A DNA stretch of 64,000 nt from Neoscytalidium dimidiatum. Its lineage: Eukaryota; Ascomycota; Dothideomycetes; Botryosphaeriales; Botryosphaeriaceae. The stretch spans positions 558,001-622,000 of the forward strand of contig CM074703.1 in NCBI GenBank assembly GCA_037367355.1, written 5' to 3'. Under the pieces are notes generated by a model, which made no database searches, was not told the DNA's origin, and saw only the letters and a list, made by a program, of their open reading frames with translations. Shown piece after piece: positions 10,856 to 23,500 of the stretch (the stretch's first letter is position 1; every line of letters starts with the position of its first letter). The position numbers and the translations under genes were made by a program.

Positions 10856-12828
10856 TCACGCCGGTTCGTGTCTAACCTCATAGCTCGTCTCCACGTGAAT
10901 CCCTAGATCGAACCCGCTCCCTCTCCTCGGTCCTCCCCCTCCCGTTGCTGCTGCCACGCTCCCTTTCCTGCCTCCCCTCCCGTGCCCCGATCCTGACCCG
11001 GCTGACGACCCGGCCTGGCTGCTACTCCTCCCGCTGTCCTCGCTTTCCCTCGCTAACGATGTGCTTGACAACCCTAACATGCCCGCCTTTCCCTCCTCGA
11101 TGATGTGGTCCGTACTCCTGGCATCATAATCGGGCGGCGCACCAACTCCATGGTCGACATGCGCGCCGGCCAGCACCTCCACCCGCGCATCCGTCTTGTG
11201 CGGGTTCCCGAGCTCCAGCGTCTCCGCGCCGATCATGGTGCGGTGATGGGCCGAAATGTGGGTTGGCAGGGACGGTGCGTTGTGCGAAGTCTGGCGTCCG
11301 TAGCGGGTGGAGCGGAAGAAGGACGAGAAGTAGGAGCGCGCGTTGTTTGGGCCGTTCGACGAGTGCGAGCCACTGCCACTCCAGCTGAAGAAGGCGCCGA
11401 AGTAGCGGCGGAAGAAGGGGCGGAGCGTCGGCGCGCAGACGCAGATGATGCTGATAGTCGTTTCGACGAGGCTGTGCAGATATTTGTTAATGGGTTGCAT
11501 GGTTTTTGGCATGTGGAGACGGTGCTCCTGTGAGTTAAGAGGTAGATGTGATAATCTTCTTCGGACGATAGAATCTCTGAACTTACCACCACAACGCGAG
11601 CTTGGTCGTCTGAAATGTGATATCACCCTCATCGCTTCGCAAGAATACGATGACCGACTGTAACCGGACCGCGCTCACGATCACCGTCCTAATCAACGCC
11701 AAGGAATGGCCCTGTTAGCCAAAGAGTAGTTCTGAGAAATCCTGGCACGGATCTCGGAAGTGCAATTCAGGGACCCCGAAAGTATATTCGGAAGTCAAGG
11801 GGTTGATGAGCACTTACGCTGACCCGAGGGTAAATAGGATGTAGAGCGTGATTTTTTGCCTGAGCTCGAGCGAAAGGTTTTTAATTATCGGGATGGGTAG
11901 TATGAGAATCAAAAGGTCACCTGTATGAAATATTGATTAGGGAAACAGAACAGAGGACGCATGACAGAACAACGATCTCGAGCTCTTGGACGTACTGACG
12001 AGGTTGAAGGCTGCGTTCGCGACGTAGAAAGCCCACTTCGAGGGGCTGTTTCCCGTTGTTGTGATTTCCCTATAGACACAATTAGCTACAAGCCCTGCGT
12101 GTACTTAGAAGGCCCCAAATTTGATTACCATTTAGCGGCGACCGGAGTCCGGCCGGCGGCTGATGCAATGGCCACGGCGAGGGAGTAACTGATGGTGAAG
12201 ATGGCAACACACCACCAGCGCTTCGTGAAGCTCTGTATGGGAAACAAGCGGCGATAGAGAAGTAGTATCGACAGCTTACACGCAAGCATAATGGTGTTAT
12301 AAAGCGTGCCCGCGGCCACCATGAGCTTGATGAACATGTCCTGCTTGCTCGGATCGACGTCGGCGAGGTGCTGGCCTAACCCGTAATTTGGACCGACCTA
12401 AAGCTGTTGTCAGGAACGCTGCTCGCCTTGCTGATCGAATGTCCTTTTGAAAAGTCTTGGGAGAGCCCAGAAGGTCCCGGAGGGATGGTGGAGAGGGCGG
12501 GGTGCTGAAGGCATTGGGGCGTACCAAGAAGAGGGCCATCATGGCAAAGAAGCCGGCTACCCCAATCACCAGAGAGTCTTGTATAGCTTTGATCAGCACG
12601 CTGCCATCTGGATTGATCGCTTTGAAAGCCCTACAGTCATCGGAGCCCAGACCCATAACAAGAATGATTCTTGTGTACAGCCGAACGACCGTAATGGTCA
12701 CGACACAGACGGTACACATGGCACTGCATATTATGATCGATGTCTGTTCAGCCTGTTACAGGTGTCAGTCGTGCGATGTACATATTATAGAATAATTCTC
12801 GCCAACGACATACCGTAATAGTTGACAT
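10856..12828 (-). CDS. PTH11-like rhodopsin-domain integral membrane protein
   Basis: Member of the large fungal family of seven-helix proteins related to the PTH11 receptor. Model: complement(join(10856..11471,11587..11688,11818..11920,11996..12069,12129..12397,12525..12577,12635..12752,12814..12828)), 449 aa, seven introns of 57–129 nt. Recognisable family parts: RLYTRIILVMGLGSDDY (the D-D-Y spans intron 2), NYGLGQHLADV, KLSILLLYRRLFP, FYVANAAFNLVSDLLILILPIPII, LRQKITLYILFTLGS, and the final helix VETTISIICVCAPTLRPFFRR. The cytosolic tail (about 150 aa) is Ser/Gly-rich. The first exon is only 15 nt (MSTIT), and an alternative start inside exon 2 is possible. The extracellular CFEM domain seen in some PTH11 proteins is absent. 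Ligand unknown. Confidence 0.82.
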
Positions 12829-14364
12829 CACGACAAGGAAGTCGCCTTAGGGTGCGCAGGAATTCAAGCTGGTGGGCGCCACTGGTGCCGGTAGCGGCAT
12901 GTGGGATGCAACCACCGACGAGTGCGTGCAGGTAGTACAGCAAATGATGTGAGACGACAAAGATGCAACGACGATCACCAGGGCGCAGTTTAGGGTGCGG
13001 CTGAGAGGGCGGGAGAAGGGGGGACAAAGTATAATGTTTAGCACAGAGGAAGCAACCAGAAAAAAAAAGTGGGCGATCGAAAGCGAGAGGGAATAGAGGG
13101 AATACGAGTATGGCGGCCCCCAGGGCATTCGACAGATGAATTGCAACACGGACTTTCGGCGACGGCGAAAAGATAGCAGGCTAGGCGGGCGAGGGCTGGA
13201 GCAAGCATCCGATGGGAGGTAGGGTTCTCGATTATAATATCTTGACTAGGCTACAAGGGCATGGCCAAATGGAGAGACTGCGGTGCTGCTTGTAATTTAC
13301 GGACATGCCAAATAACTGAATGGAGACAGGCAGCATGAAGATGTTTCGGCCGACACCGCAGCGGCGTCGCTGTTGCCGGCCTGGCATGATCCCTCGCGCA
13401 GCAGGCGGCCGGCGCTGAGCTTGAACGACCTAGGTTGGCAGCGTGCATGGCGGGCGAGTGGCGTGCGGAAGGCCGGGTGCAACGTCTACAGGCGCGATCT
13501 TGGAGGAGCTTCGCCGTCGTCACCGGGCAGGGGGGTGGGTGGTGGACGGGCTGGAGCTGGACTAGAGCCTCATGGGGATCGCCTTGCGTGTGCACCGTGT
13601 ACCGCAGCAGCGCAGCGGCGCGAAGGGGCAGGGCTCATGAGTCGGAGGTGTGTACACAGTAGAGCGCGGTGCCTGGCTTGATATGGGCTTCGACAGGGCC
13701 TGGGCGCGGAAAGGGATGCCACGGAAGCTGCCAGCCAGTGGCGGCGATGCGTCGAGCAGATGGTGGCCGGGGAGCGGGCGCAAACGGCTGCCGGGCGGCC
13801 AGGAAATCAGGCCAGGCCGGCGATACGTCGGCCCAGCGCTGTCTTGCGCGAATGAGCGGCCGTCCAGTCTCCCTCAAGCTGAAACTTTCAGGCCCGGCTC
13901 CTGCTGCCAGATGACTTGGGACCCAGGTTGCAGAGTCATGAGGTGCCGATTAGGTTCCGCTTGCACGCGTCCGCTCGCTGGGGCTGGAGGGGACGGCCAG
14001 GGCCAGCGCGGCACCTGTTCTCAGCCTAGGCGAGCGCGGAGACTCGGCTGCCAGTCCGCCCTCCGCCGTACCGCCCTCCCGCAGGGGTTTCCCAATACCG
14101 AATTGGGAATCCGTAGCGATGGGGGTTTGATGTCCCGAGCCCTGTGCCCTCCCTAGCCCACCACGCCCTGCTAGGCTTCCGACAGCACACCTGATCTCGC
14201 ATCGTCGTCCTGGGCGCCAAGCGGCGACATACTGTGTGGTCGCCCTGCACGGCTGATCCGCTGCAGCGGCACGAGCTGAGCGTCCATTGCCTTCCGCAGC
14301 TCCAGGCGGAAGGCCAATTACTTGTATTACACATCAGCTCGCTTACATGCCATCATTCCACGCT
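12829..14364. other. Intergenic, 1.5 kb, GC-rich in its right half
   Basis: Lies upstream of the PTH11-like gene and downstream of COQ8. The open frames at 13.4–14.2 kb are of the random kind expected in GC-rich DNA. No gene recognised. Confidence 0.4.
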
Positions 14365-17266
14365 CTAGACGCTCTTCACCACCTCCTCGTGCTTCCTTAT
14401 CGCGTCCTCAAACAGTGAACGGCACGGTACTCTGCTGCCCAGCCGGGCACACAGCAGAAAAGCACCGCTCAATTTCCGATGCAGCGAGTACGTCTCCTCC
14501 GGAGGCGGTGCAAGACGCTCCCGAACCATCGTCGGGATGAAGCCTCGCACCCGGTCCGTGATCGTCTGGTCTCTGAAATCGTACACCGCGGGACTGTCAG
14601 CCTTGAACGGCTCCGCGAGAGTCAGGACCGAATCGATGTGCGCGTTCAGCATGCTTGTAGACTCGTCACCCGTGAGATAACCGAGCTGGATCGAGAGATC
14701 GCGGATGCTGCTGCGGTCGTTGCGAGACGCTGCAATGAGCACGTTGACGTACGGCTCGGTGAATTCGAGCGGGTAATCGCGGGAAGCGCCAAAATCAAGC
14801 AGCTCGATCTTCTTCTCCTTTGCGTTGTACAGGAAGTTGGTCCAGTTAGGGTCCGTCTGCATGAACCGGAACTCCACTAGCTCGCGCAAGCAGAGTCGGA
14901 GGATGTTCGTGCCAATCCAGTCCCTCTCTTCCTGACTGATGCCGGCCAGTTTCGTGACCCCCTTGCCGGACATTAATTCCGCCGTCAGAACCTCTTTGCC
15001 TGAAGCCTCAGGCACGACGGCCGGTACCCTGAACGTCTCTGTTTCGTCAGCAAGCAGCTTTCTGAAACGCTCCTGACATTCAGCTTCACGTATATAGTCG
15101 CACTCCCATCCCAGCTCCGTGCGGGCATTCGCGATTGTCTTGTCAAGGAATAGACCTCTCGGCAGCAGCCGAGACGCCGTCAAAAGGAGCGACAGGTTGC
15201 TTAAATCCGAGTCGATCGAATTGGCCACTCCCGGGTACTGCACCTTCACCGCCACTGCTTTCCCGTTCGATCTGAGCACGGCCTTGTGGACCTGGCCAAT
15301 CGAGGCCGCAGCTATGGGGACATCTTCAAATGATTCGAACAGATCCCGCCAGTCATTGCCCAGATTGCGTGCGAGCACTTTATTGCGCTGTGATGCCGGC
15401 ATGTAGTCTGCGCTGTCCTGGACCCTTTGCAATACCTCGTGAATCTGAGGGGGGAGCATTTTGATGTCTGACCCATGGTTAATGTTAACAAAAAAAAGCC
15501 TTCAAGAAGTTCGCCGTTCCGTCTCACCTTGAAAGCTGATCATTTGGCCAAGCTTGAGAGCTGCGCCGCGCATCCTCGAGAGCTTAGCCACAAGCCGTTC
15601 CATGTTTCCAGCGCTAAGCATCAACGAGGCACCAGTCGCTGCGCTACCAGTGACACGCCGCAAGCTTTCGCCAACTGCCCCGAACGCCATGCTCGTGCCT
15701 AGTCCGGCGTATTGCCAAATTCTGCCAAAGCGAGACGAGGGGACGCGAGACTCTCGCAACTGGTAGACAGCCTTTTCAGGACTGGCACTTACCTCCGGCG
15801 GTATCTACGGGGCTGTCAGCTTATCAGCACCGGTGATAATTGTCCGATTAGAGCAGTAATACCTCTGCTGTGGAAGCGGAGTCCTGAGCATCCTTCGCAA
15901 TTTCCTTAGCCAAGTCTTGAACATCTTCGTCTTCTTGGGAAGAGTCTTTCCGCTCCGCTGTCTTGGCAGCTTCAGGCGGAGGTGCTGGGATTGCGGCGTC
16001 GGAGCTGTGCACGTTGAAAGTATCTTGATCTCTACCTTGTGCCAACTTGGAATGGTCGACGGGTGTTCTGCGAGCAAACTTCATCTCAAGCTCCTTGTGA
16101 CGATCTAACCCCGATTTCTTTGCGCCGAGCATGCGTGCCACCCTGGGAGAATGGAAGACATCAAGGTTGACACCCTCAGGAATTTCCTCCTGCTCGGGAA
16201 CCGCTTGTTGCCTGGGTACAGGGTCTGGTTTGCCTTGGCCTTCTGCGGAATAGTATACGTCGGCATTGATTGCACCGTCATCAACTCCTTCCTTGCTACC
16301 CTGCACAGTTTCGGCCACCTTCGGAATCTTCATACGCGGCAGAGATGAAAGCTCAGGGCTAGTCCTCCCGGAGCGAAACTGGAAGACATCTGCGTTTGGC
16401 TCAGCAGTTAGGTTGCCCTCAGAGTCCGCAGACCTTCTTGGAATCTGTGATTCAGCCTCTCTCTGCAGCCTCCTCGCTTCCTCGGGAGAAAGTGAATGGT
16501 CTTGATGAGGTGTAGGTATCGTGGACTTTGACGAGCTCACCGGCCGGATGCTCTCGGAACCAACAGCCTTCTCCTGTGCAAGGGGAGCCTTTGCAGGTTC
16601 CGGCGTCGGACGTTCTGAGAAGGTATCCGATGTTTCTGGATCAGACCGCAGCTCTGCCTCCGTTATTGGTATCGTGCCGTCAGGCAATGGATTCCTGTCT
16701 GACTGCCTCTGCTTCACATCCAGCTCTTCATCCGGGGGGGGCTGATGAGCCGCATTGTGCTCAGAGCGGTCGTAGTGATGATCCTGCTCCAGCCCAGATT
16801 TCTGTTCAATCGGGCCATCGTCGCCCTTCACCGTGCTTCTGCGGGGAATGTATTCGTGATCGGCTGATGTGGCTTCAGAGTGCGTGTAGGAAGGCGGAGG
16901 CTCGTTGAAGCGCTGGGAGAGGGCTATTGCAGCACGGGCGGTGAGAGTGACACGGTCGGTCTGGTTCTTGACGGCTCTCGCGAGAGTGGATGTCTTGGTG
17001 TAGACGTCGAGCTGCTGCGAGCGCAGAGCTATATGCTGCTTAGCGACAGCGCGCGTCGCGTGGAGCAGCTTCGCGGCATCGAGCAGCCGGCGTCCTGCCA
17101 TTGATGAGGAAAGCTGTGCGTAATTGAAATTGCTACCGCGTTGCCATAGTGCTGAGGTGAGAGCGCAGGCGAGGGCAGGCGATTTCTGCGGAGCCGTGAG
17201 GAAGTTCGGTGGGCTCGTGCGTGAGCCCTTGGTCGTGAGTCCTGCTCGGGAGATCATCGTCGTCAT
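14365..17266 (-). CDS. COQ8: COQ8/ABC1 (ADCK/UbiB-type) atypical kinase
   Basis: Mitochondrial UbiB-family kinase/ATPase needed for ubiquinone (coenzyme Q) synthesis. Model: complement(join(14365..15467,15529..15804,15863..17266)) with exon 2 ending at 15528, so the exons are 14365..15467, 15528..15804 and 15863..17266; 927 aa. Introns are 58 and 60 nt. The start at 17266 gives a mitochondrial-type leader ([16 protein letters not shown]). A long Pro/Ser/Glu-rich, probably disordered region fills about residues 110–470. The UbiB core follows: KLGQMISFQ (KxGQ motif, about 553), [11 protein letters not shown] (Ala-rich loop, about 613), VAVKVQYPG with the ATP-site Lys, TDPNWTNF and [11 protein letters not shown]. 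It is longer than most fungal COQ8 proteins because of the N-terminal exon. It is divergent from NTA1, 493 bp away. Confidence 0.93.
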
Positions 17267-17759
17267 GGCGCACTTTTCTCCCACACGTGACGGCCAATCA
17301 ACTAACATCCACTCACTCATCGCTGCTCGCCTCATTCTTTCTATCACCGGTGCGTGCTGTCTCTTGATCTTCCCACGTTTCTTTATGTGTTTCCTTTTAA
17401 TATGTGGATACCTGACATGCTCGATCGCTTTCGTATTGCTCATCTTCTTCGTCGCGCTCTTTACCCACGTTTTCGAACCGTTCTTATTTCATGATATCCT
17501 GACGTTCCTCTTCTTCGAAATGACTCTTGAAATGCTGGGCGTGCCTATCTGTTTCTGCATAGCTTCCAGCTTGATATCTCGACCCCGCGCCCACCTGGTC
17601 TAATGCTTCTGAAAGTTTGTGTTTCTGAAGTATCGCGCGGGACCTGACTTTTGCGTAGCGTTCCGGCTTGTGGCCTTTTCCAATCGGAAAACCTCCTTAT
17701 TCCCCTAGCCTTTGGATCCTTCAGTTCCGATTTTCCTGCTCCTCTGGAACATCGTCAGC
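17267..17759. promoter_or_regulatory. Divergent promoter region COQ8 / NTA1
   Basis: 493 bp between opposing start codons; pyrimidine-rich on the plus strand close to NTA1. No other gene seen. Confidence 0.4.
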
Positions 17760-18843
17760 ATGAAGATTGCCTGCCTCCAATTCTCACCGGAGGTTGGCCA
17801 ACTCCACACCAACATTGCCAGAGCAAACGCCCTTCTCGACGATGCTATTTCCGCCAACCGCACTGCCAACCTCGACTGGCTCCTCCTTCCCGAATTATCT
17901 CTGACAGGCTACAACTTCCCCTCCCTTGACGCCATCGCGCCTTTCCTCGAACCGACCGCCTCGGGCCCCTCGACCAAGTGGGCCATCGACGTCGCCCAAC
18001 GGCTGCGCTGCCACGTGACGGTGGGTTATCCGGAAGTCGCGAGCGATGGTCGGCGTTTCAACTCAGCAGTGACGGTTTCCCCCGTCGGCGAGGTGCTGGC
18101 CAACTACCGGAAGACCTTCCTGTACTACACGGACGAGACGTGGGCGCATGAGGGGGACTCGCACTTCTACGCCGGGACGCTAGGAACTTTGGGTCCGGTA
18201 TCGATGGTAAAGACCCGCATAGAATTCCACCAACACTGGCTCAATCACGAAGCACAAGGGGAGGGGAAAAAGATGAGGAAGCTATCAGACCTATAGAGTA
18301 ACGAGTTCAAACCACAGGGCATATGCATGGACATCAACCCACGCAAATTCCTCGCGCCCTGGGAGGCCTACGAATTCGCCAACGCGTGCCTGGCCGCGCA
18401 GACGCCGCTCATCGCGCTCAACATGGCCTGGCTGACACGTCAGACGGCCGACGAGCTGGCCGCCGCGCCGGCGGACCCTGACGCCGAAACGCTGGCCTAT
18501 TGGCTCGAGCGCTTCCACCCGCTGCTCGACCTCAAGACGCGCCCGCAAGACGCCCCGCCCGTCATCCTCATCATGGCCAACCGCTGCGGCACCGAGGGCG
18601 GCGTCGCCTATGCTGGCACCAGCACCGTCATGAAGATCGAGCGCGGTAAGACCCAGATCTTCGACATCTTGGGCAAGGGCGAGGAGAGGCTGCTCGTTGT
18701 GGATCTGAACGATGTGAGTAATCAACACTTCGCTGCTTGCGACAGCGGAGTGTCAAGGTCTAACGTGGCTATCGCTGACATTTTGCCCTTAGCCACCAAA
18801 GTTCGCTGTGACTACCAGTACACAAGCACCGGCAAATCCGTAA
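17760..18843 (+). CDS. NTA1: Protein N-terminal asparagine/glutamine amidohydrolase (NTA1)
   Basis: Nitrilase-fold amidase that deamidates N-terminal Asn or Gln to Asp or Glu, the first step of one branch of the Arg/N-degron pathway. Model: join(17760..18206,18318..18713,18793..18843), 297 aa, introns of 111 and 79 nt, all phase 0. The nitrilase triad is visible: Glu in LLLPELSLTGYNFP, Lys in NYRKTFLYYTDETW, and Cys in GICMDINPRKF just after intron 1. The YTDETWAHEG segment is typical of the fungal NTA1 group. An upstream in-frame ATG at 17712 would add 16 hydrophobic residues; the start at 17760 aligns with the family start (MKIACLQF) and is preferred, although mitochondrial targeting from the longer form cannot be excluded. 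Confidence 0.93.
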
Positions 18844-19417
18844 TTGAAGGTAGGGGAAAGGAAGGTAATCTTAGCGGCTGGTTTGCGGTGTTATTTGGGC
18901 TTCGGCGAGTGTCTAGACGCGGCTTTTATGGTCCTTCGACGATTTCAAGTCGTATAAATGCAACACAACCGACGGTGTTCTAGTGATTCCGATGAAATAC
19001 TCGAAGTGCGCTACGAGCCCTAGGTTGGCTCTTTCTCTGATGCATGCTTCAAGCCACAGCACACAGCACTACTTTGGATCGGCAAGTTACTTCATTTGCA
19101 CCTGCGTACAATCCATGTATCCCCCTCTCATCGCCCTCAAATCATGCAAAAGTAAGCCAGAGTTGCACCCATTGACATCAAGAGAGAAAGAGGCCACTCG
19201 TAAATGTTTTTTGAATTTTTGTCCCCACCGGACGACTATCCGTCATCCACCCACATTCTGGAAAGAAAACTGTGCCCAGCCGCCCGAAACCCGTCAAGAA
19301 AGTTGGTGGAGATCGTACGTGAGCATCGTTGGTTTTTGGTTCGGGGGCGCTAATCCGGACTTCGAATCGATTTGAGAGGGGATGAGGACGAGGGAAGGGT
19401 GGGTATCGGCGAGTAGC
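18844..19417. other. Intergenic between convergent NTA1 and RPL39
   Basis: 3' flanks of both genes; no coding signal recognised. Confidence 0.4.
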
Positions 19418-19765
19418 TTAGATGCCAATGCGGGTCTTGCGCCAGTGCCTCCTCTTGGCGTTGTACCTGTTGGTGAGGTTGAAAGTCAGCCCTGAAGTCC
19501 TGATCATGCTAACCATGCCGCGGTGTCCCCCAAAACTCTCCGCGTGTCTCGAACATCAATAGCGGTTGTGACGAACCTGATGGTGTTGCCGGTCCTAAGG
19601 CGGATCCACTGGGGGATGGGACGGTTCTGCTTCTGCGCCCTCGCAAGCTTCTGCTTGGTGCGGAAAGACTTCTGGCTCTGTGTATAGGACTCGTGGTCAG
19701 CACGGCGCGTCCAGTAACAGTGTGTCTCGACAAGCGACTCGATGAAGATTGGCGCATACCGGCAT
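19418..19765 (-). CDS. RPL39: 60S ribosomal protein L39 (eL39)
   Basis: Small basic protein lining the ribosomal exit tunnel. Model: complement(join(19418..19466,19577..19677,19760..19765)), 51 aa, exactly the family length. Exon 1 is only 6 nt and encodes Met-Pro; exon 2 begins [18 protein letters not shown] and covers [15 protein letters not shown]; exon 3 completes [16 protein letters not shown] and stops. Introns are 82 nt (phase 0) and 110 nt (phase 2). The sequence is almost invariant in eukaryotes, so the spliced product is secure. No open frame longer than a few dozen residues marks this gene, so it is easily missed by ORF length alone. Confidence 0.97.
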
Positions 19766-20521
19766 CTTGACTGTTTGTGCGGCGTCGTCAGATGTCGATG
19801 GTGGGTGTTTCGTGGTTGTCGTCGCTACAAAGAGTCGGGAGTTTCGCCGTGAGTTTTCGCGGTTGTGGGCCGAGACGGCGCTAGCCGCTTCTGGTATAGC
19901 GGCAGCAGCAGCACCAACACCAAACGCTCAACTCTCACCGTTCTGCAAAGCACGCAGAGAGCTTTGCGAGGTAACTCGGGCCGCAAGGTGTTGTATTAAG
20001 CTGGCTAGTCAAATCAACGCACTCAAAATGATTTTATCCTGCGATCTCTGAAACTATACCTTGAGTTCTAAAAACCGTCCATTTGCACTAACGCGCGCTA
20101 AGCGAGCCCTGCTCTGGCGGTGTCGTAGCCTATACCTTCGCATGCGATTTAACGCAACTGTCTAGACGCGAATATAGCCGAGATGTCCAGGCATGCATAA
20201 TGGGATGGTTGCCTCGATTCTTCATGCATTTAGGATTAGATCGCTGTAACAATTTTCATGAAACTGACCGCGTACTATGCGTTAGCGGTTGCGGCACTGA
20301 CTAAAGTGTGAATGAGTCCAATGGCGAAACTTTCCACTTCTATTCAGTTGCATAACCATCGCAAGAAATCTTTGTTCGCCACCCGCATGCAATGCCACTA
20401 GTAACCCTATGCAGCCTGTTGGTATCCCAAAGCGCCTCTATCTAGCAAACAAAAGTCCGAAAGAATCAATGCAGAAAATCCCCATGGTATTTTGCCTAAC
20501 GCACGGGATCGTGCTGGCATC
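19766..20521. promoter_or_regulatory. RPL39 upstream region and karyopherin 3' flank
   Basis: 756 bp, presumably the RPL39 promoter and the 3' UTR of the karyopherin gene. No additional gene seen. Confidence 0.4.
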
Positions 20522-23500
20522 CTAACGCTGCATATCCCTACACTTCTGCCAGAAGTTATGCGCGACCGTCTTCGTGTTCGTGCCACCTCGGGCCCTAATG
20601 CGCTGTTAGAAAACAGCACCAGATCCTTCCCGCCTTTCCGGGCGGAGGACCGAGGAATGACTTACGCGATAACCATACGCTTGAACCATTGCCTGTCTTT
20701 CTCAGGAACCTTGGGAGCGGGAAAGTCGGGTGCAGAAAGTGCTGCGTCTATCCACGCGCTAACACGCGGGTGCTTCGTGACAACGCGACGTAGCGGGTCT
20801 GTGACCTCGTCAAGGCTAGTGCGTTGAGCCTCACCTGCGATATTGAATACGAGAACCTTGATGAGGACGGCCCCTAACGCTTCGAAGACCTGCTCAAGCG
20901 CTTGCTTTGCTGGCGAAGTTGTATTGTTCGAAGCAGTGATGAACGACGCCCAGAAATGAGCTGCAGACCGTTTCGGCAGGACGTCAGGGCCCTGAAGGCA
21001 GCGGATCGTGAACGAGAAAACAAGTTCGGCTGCTCCGGACGGCTGTCTTAGTAGAAGCATTGCGTTGTAGCGAATGATTTGCTCCAAAACCTCGACACAG
21101 CTATAAGCGACGTCCGGCTCGGCTTCTGGCCCGGCAATCGCTTGCATGATACCGATGACATGCTCGACGAGCAGCGTAGCTGCATGAGCTATCGGACTTC
21201 CTTCGATCCTGAGCTGCGAAGAATAAGCATTGAGGAATGAGCATATGGTGGTGAGAACGAGTGTCAGTCGTGGTGTCTCGGCAGTTGAGCGCTGGACGAA
21301 GCTAACAAAGACGCTCGGAGGGAGCACCAGAGGGCCGGGTGCTCGCTCTGCGAAACCACTCTTGAAGACAGTGCAAATAGCCTCATTGACTTCACCGAAC
21401 TGCCCAAAGACGCTGTTTCGAGTCAGTGAAGGTTTTTATGAAGGGAGACAAGGAGCGCTTACTGAGCCATCATGTCTATGCTCTTGATGATTCGCTCTTG
21501 CAACTCGACACCGGCAGGCTGAGTATTCCAGAAGCCGGTTCCTGGAACCTCCTCCTCTGCTTCCAGATCAATAATATCAGCCTTATCAGCATCTTGCGAT
21601 TGGAGAGCTTTGCCCATCGCAGCAATGCAGTGGAGGGCCGTGCATGCTGCCTGTTCTGCTTCGACTGGCATGTTCTGGCTCATGTACTCAAGGGATTTGC
21701 GCACGTCTTCTTCTACGTATCTCAGAAGGATGCCAATGTATTGGCAACGCTCTTCATCTGAAGGTATGGCCTGCAAGATCGAGCAGATGCCATTGATGAC
21801 CTTCTCTTTCGTATACCTATCCGCGGTTGGAGAATCCATGAATGCCTGATAAGCGCGGAAGAAGTTTTGCAGTTCTGGGACAAGAGCATTCCTGCAAGCT
21901 GAGCAAAGCAGCGAGATGGCCTTTGCAGATAGGCTTGCTGTCTCCGGAGAGGTAAGAGCAGAAAAGAGAGAATTGAGCGGGGCTACAAGAAACTCCTGAT
22001 GTTTGATGAAGAAATCAGCATAGCGTCCGAGAAGATCAACCGCAGTACGTCTTGTCTTGGTCGGCACACTGGGCGCAAAGACGTCTGTGTTTAGCAGTGT
22101 TGATCCGAGAAGCTGTGATAAGATATGCTGAGAGGTAGCTTTCCTAGCAGCTTCATCGGCCATTGCCTTGACGCAGAACAGAGAGGCCTCGACTTTCATC
22201 CAGTCCTGCTCTCTGATGCTGCTCAGAGCAATGGTAACGAAGCCGTTGAGAACCTCGTCGCCACAGGCGCGATACGTGTCACTGAGGAAGTCCATGACAT
22301 CAGTACGGAACGAGCCAAACGCCTTGAGCGTGTCGCTGTCCCACTGCTTCAGGCCCTCTGGAGGCGGGATACGAATCTTGACCCAGTATTCTTCAGCTGC
22401 TTGCAGTAAGTGGTTTTTGATTGCGGGGGAGAAGGCGACATCATCATCTAGCGGATCAGCCACGTCGCTTGCAAAGTTGCCCCAGAACTCCAGCGCCAGG
22501 ACGGACGCGCTCTCGTCTTCCACGGGATACCCTGGTACTTTGAGAATTTGGTGCATGAGTACTGTAGAATCGTCAGTAAAGCTATGCTGTTGCCTATAGT
22601 TTAGCAATTCTAGTTGCCATCAACTCACGTAGGATATTTTGCCAGTTCTCAGGAGATTCCAGCAGCTTGTCCAGAATGGCTGCACCAAAGGCAAGAAGGA
22701 GGGTAAGAAACGCATCCGATTCCACATCTCCTTCTAAGATGCTGCTGACTTGCTGTTCGCCCCAGGGGCTGGTGATAAGATTGTAGATGAGCTGGATATG
22801 CTCCTCTTCAAACAAGCTGTTCCCTTTCTTCCTTAACAATTCCGCAAAGCTTTCAATGGTATTCTCAGGGTCGGCATGCATGCAATGAACAGCAGGGACG
22901 ATGAGAGATTGAATAAGCCTCTTCCGTCTGAAAGCGTCATCGGTGGAGGCTTTGGTGCGTGAGATAAAGTAAGCCCATTCGACCATGCAACCCATTCCCT
23001 CTTCGTGCATCTTTTCGGCGGAGTCGCCGGCGTACTGGATAGCGTGCTGTATGATCGTGACGAAGTCTTCACAATTTTGTTCGATACGGCCCTCGATCTC
23101 GGCGAGAACGGTGGCCCCGTAAGTGGTCCTCTTGACTTCCTCAACCAAATTGCTTCCGAACCAGAGCAGTGGGACGACCTGTTGCACAGCAAGACTGCCT
23201 ACAATTTGATCCGTGGGGGGGTAATGCCCCAGGTCGGTTAATGGGACAGCATCGCCTTTGGCAAAAGAGCAGACCAGTTGACGGGCACACTGAGCCCAGG
23301 TCACGTTGCCGTTCAAGAAAAACTGAACCAGCGTGGTGCACAGCTTCCTCGTCACGAGGTCCCTTTCGCCTTCTGCAACAAGACGCACGAGCCAGCCGAT
23401 GAGCCTGAAAAGAAGCTCATTGGCGGCATCTTCATCCAGCGAGCGGGGATCTGATGTCAACTTGACAGTGAAAGTCAGAGCACCAAAGAACCGTACATTG

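Noticed and set aside
13650..14156. 168-aa open frame in a GC-rich intergenic region
   Set aside because: No conserved segments, no plausible splice partners; random frame expected at this base composition.
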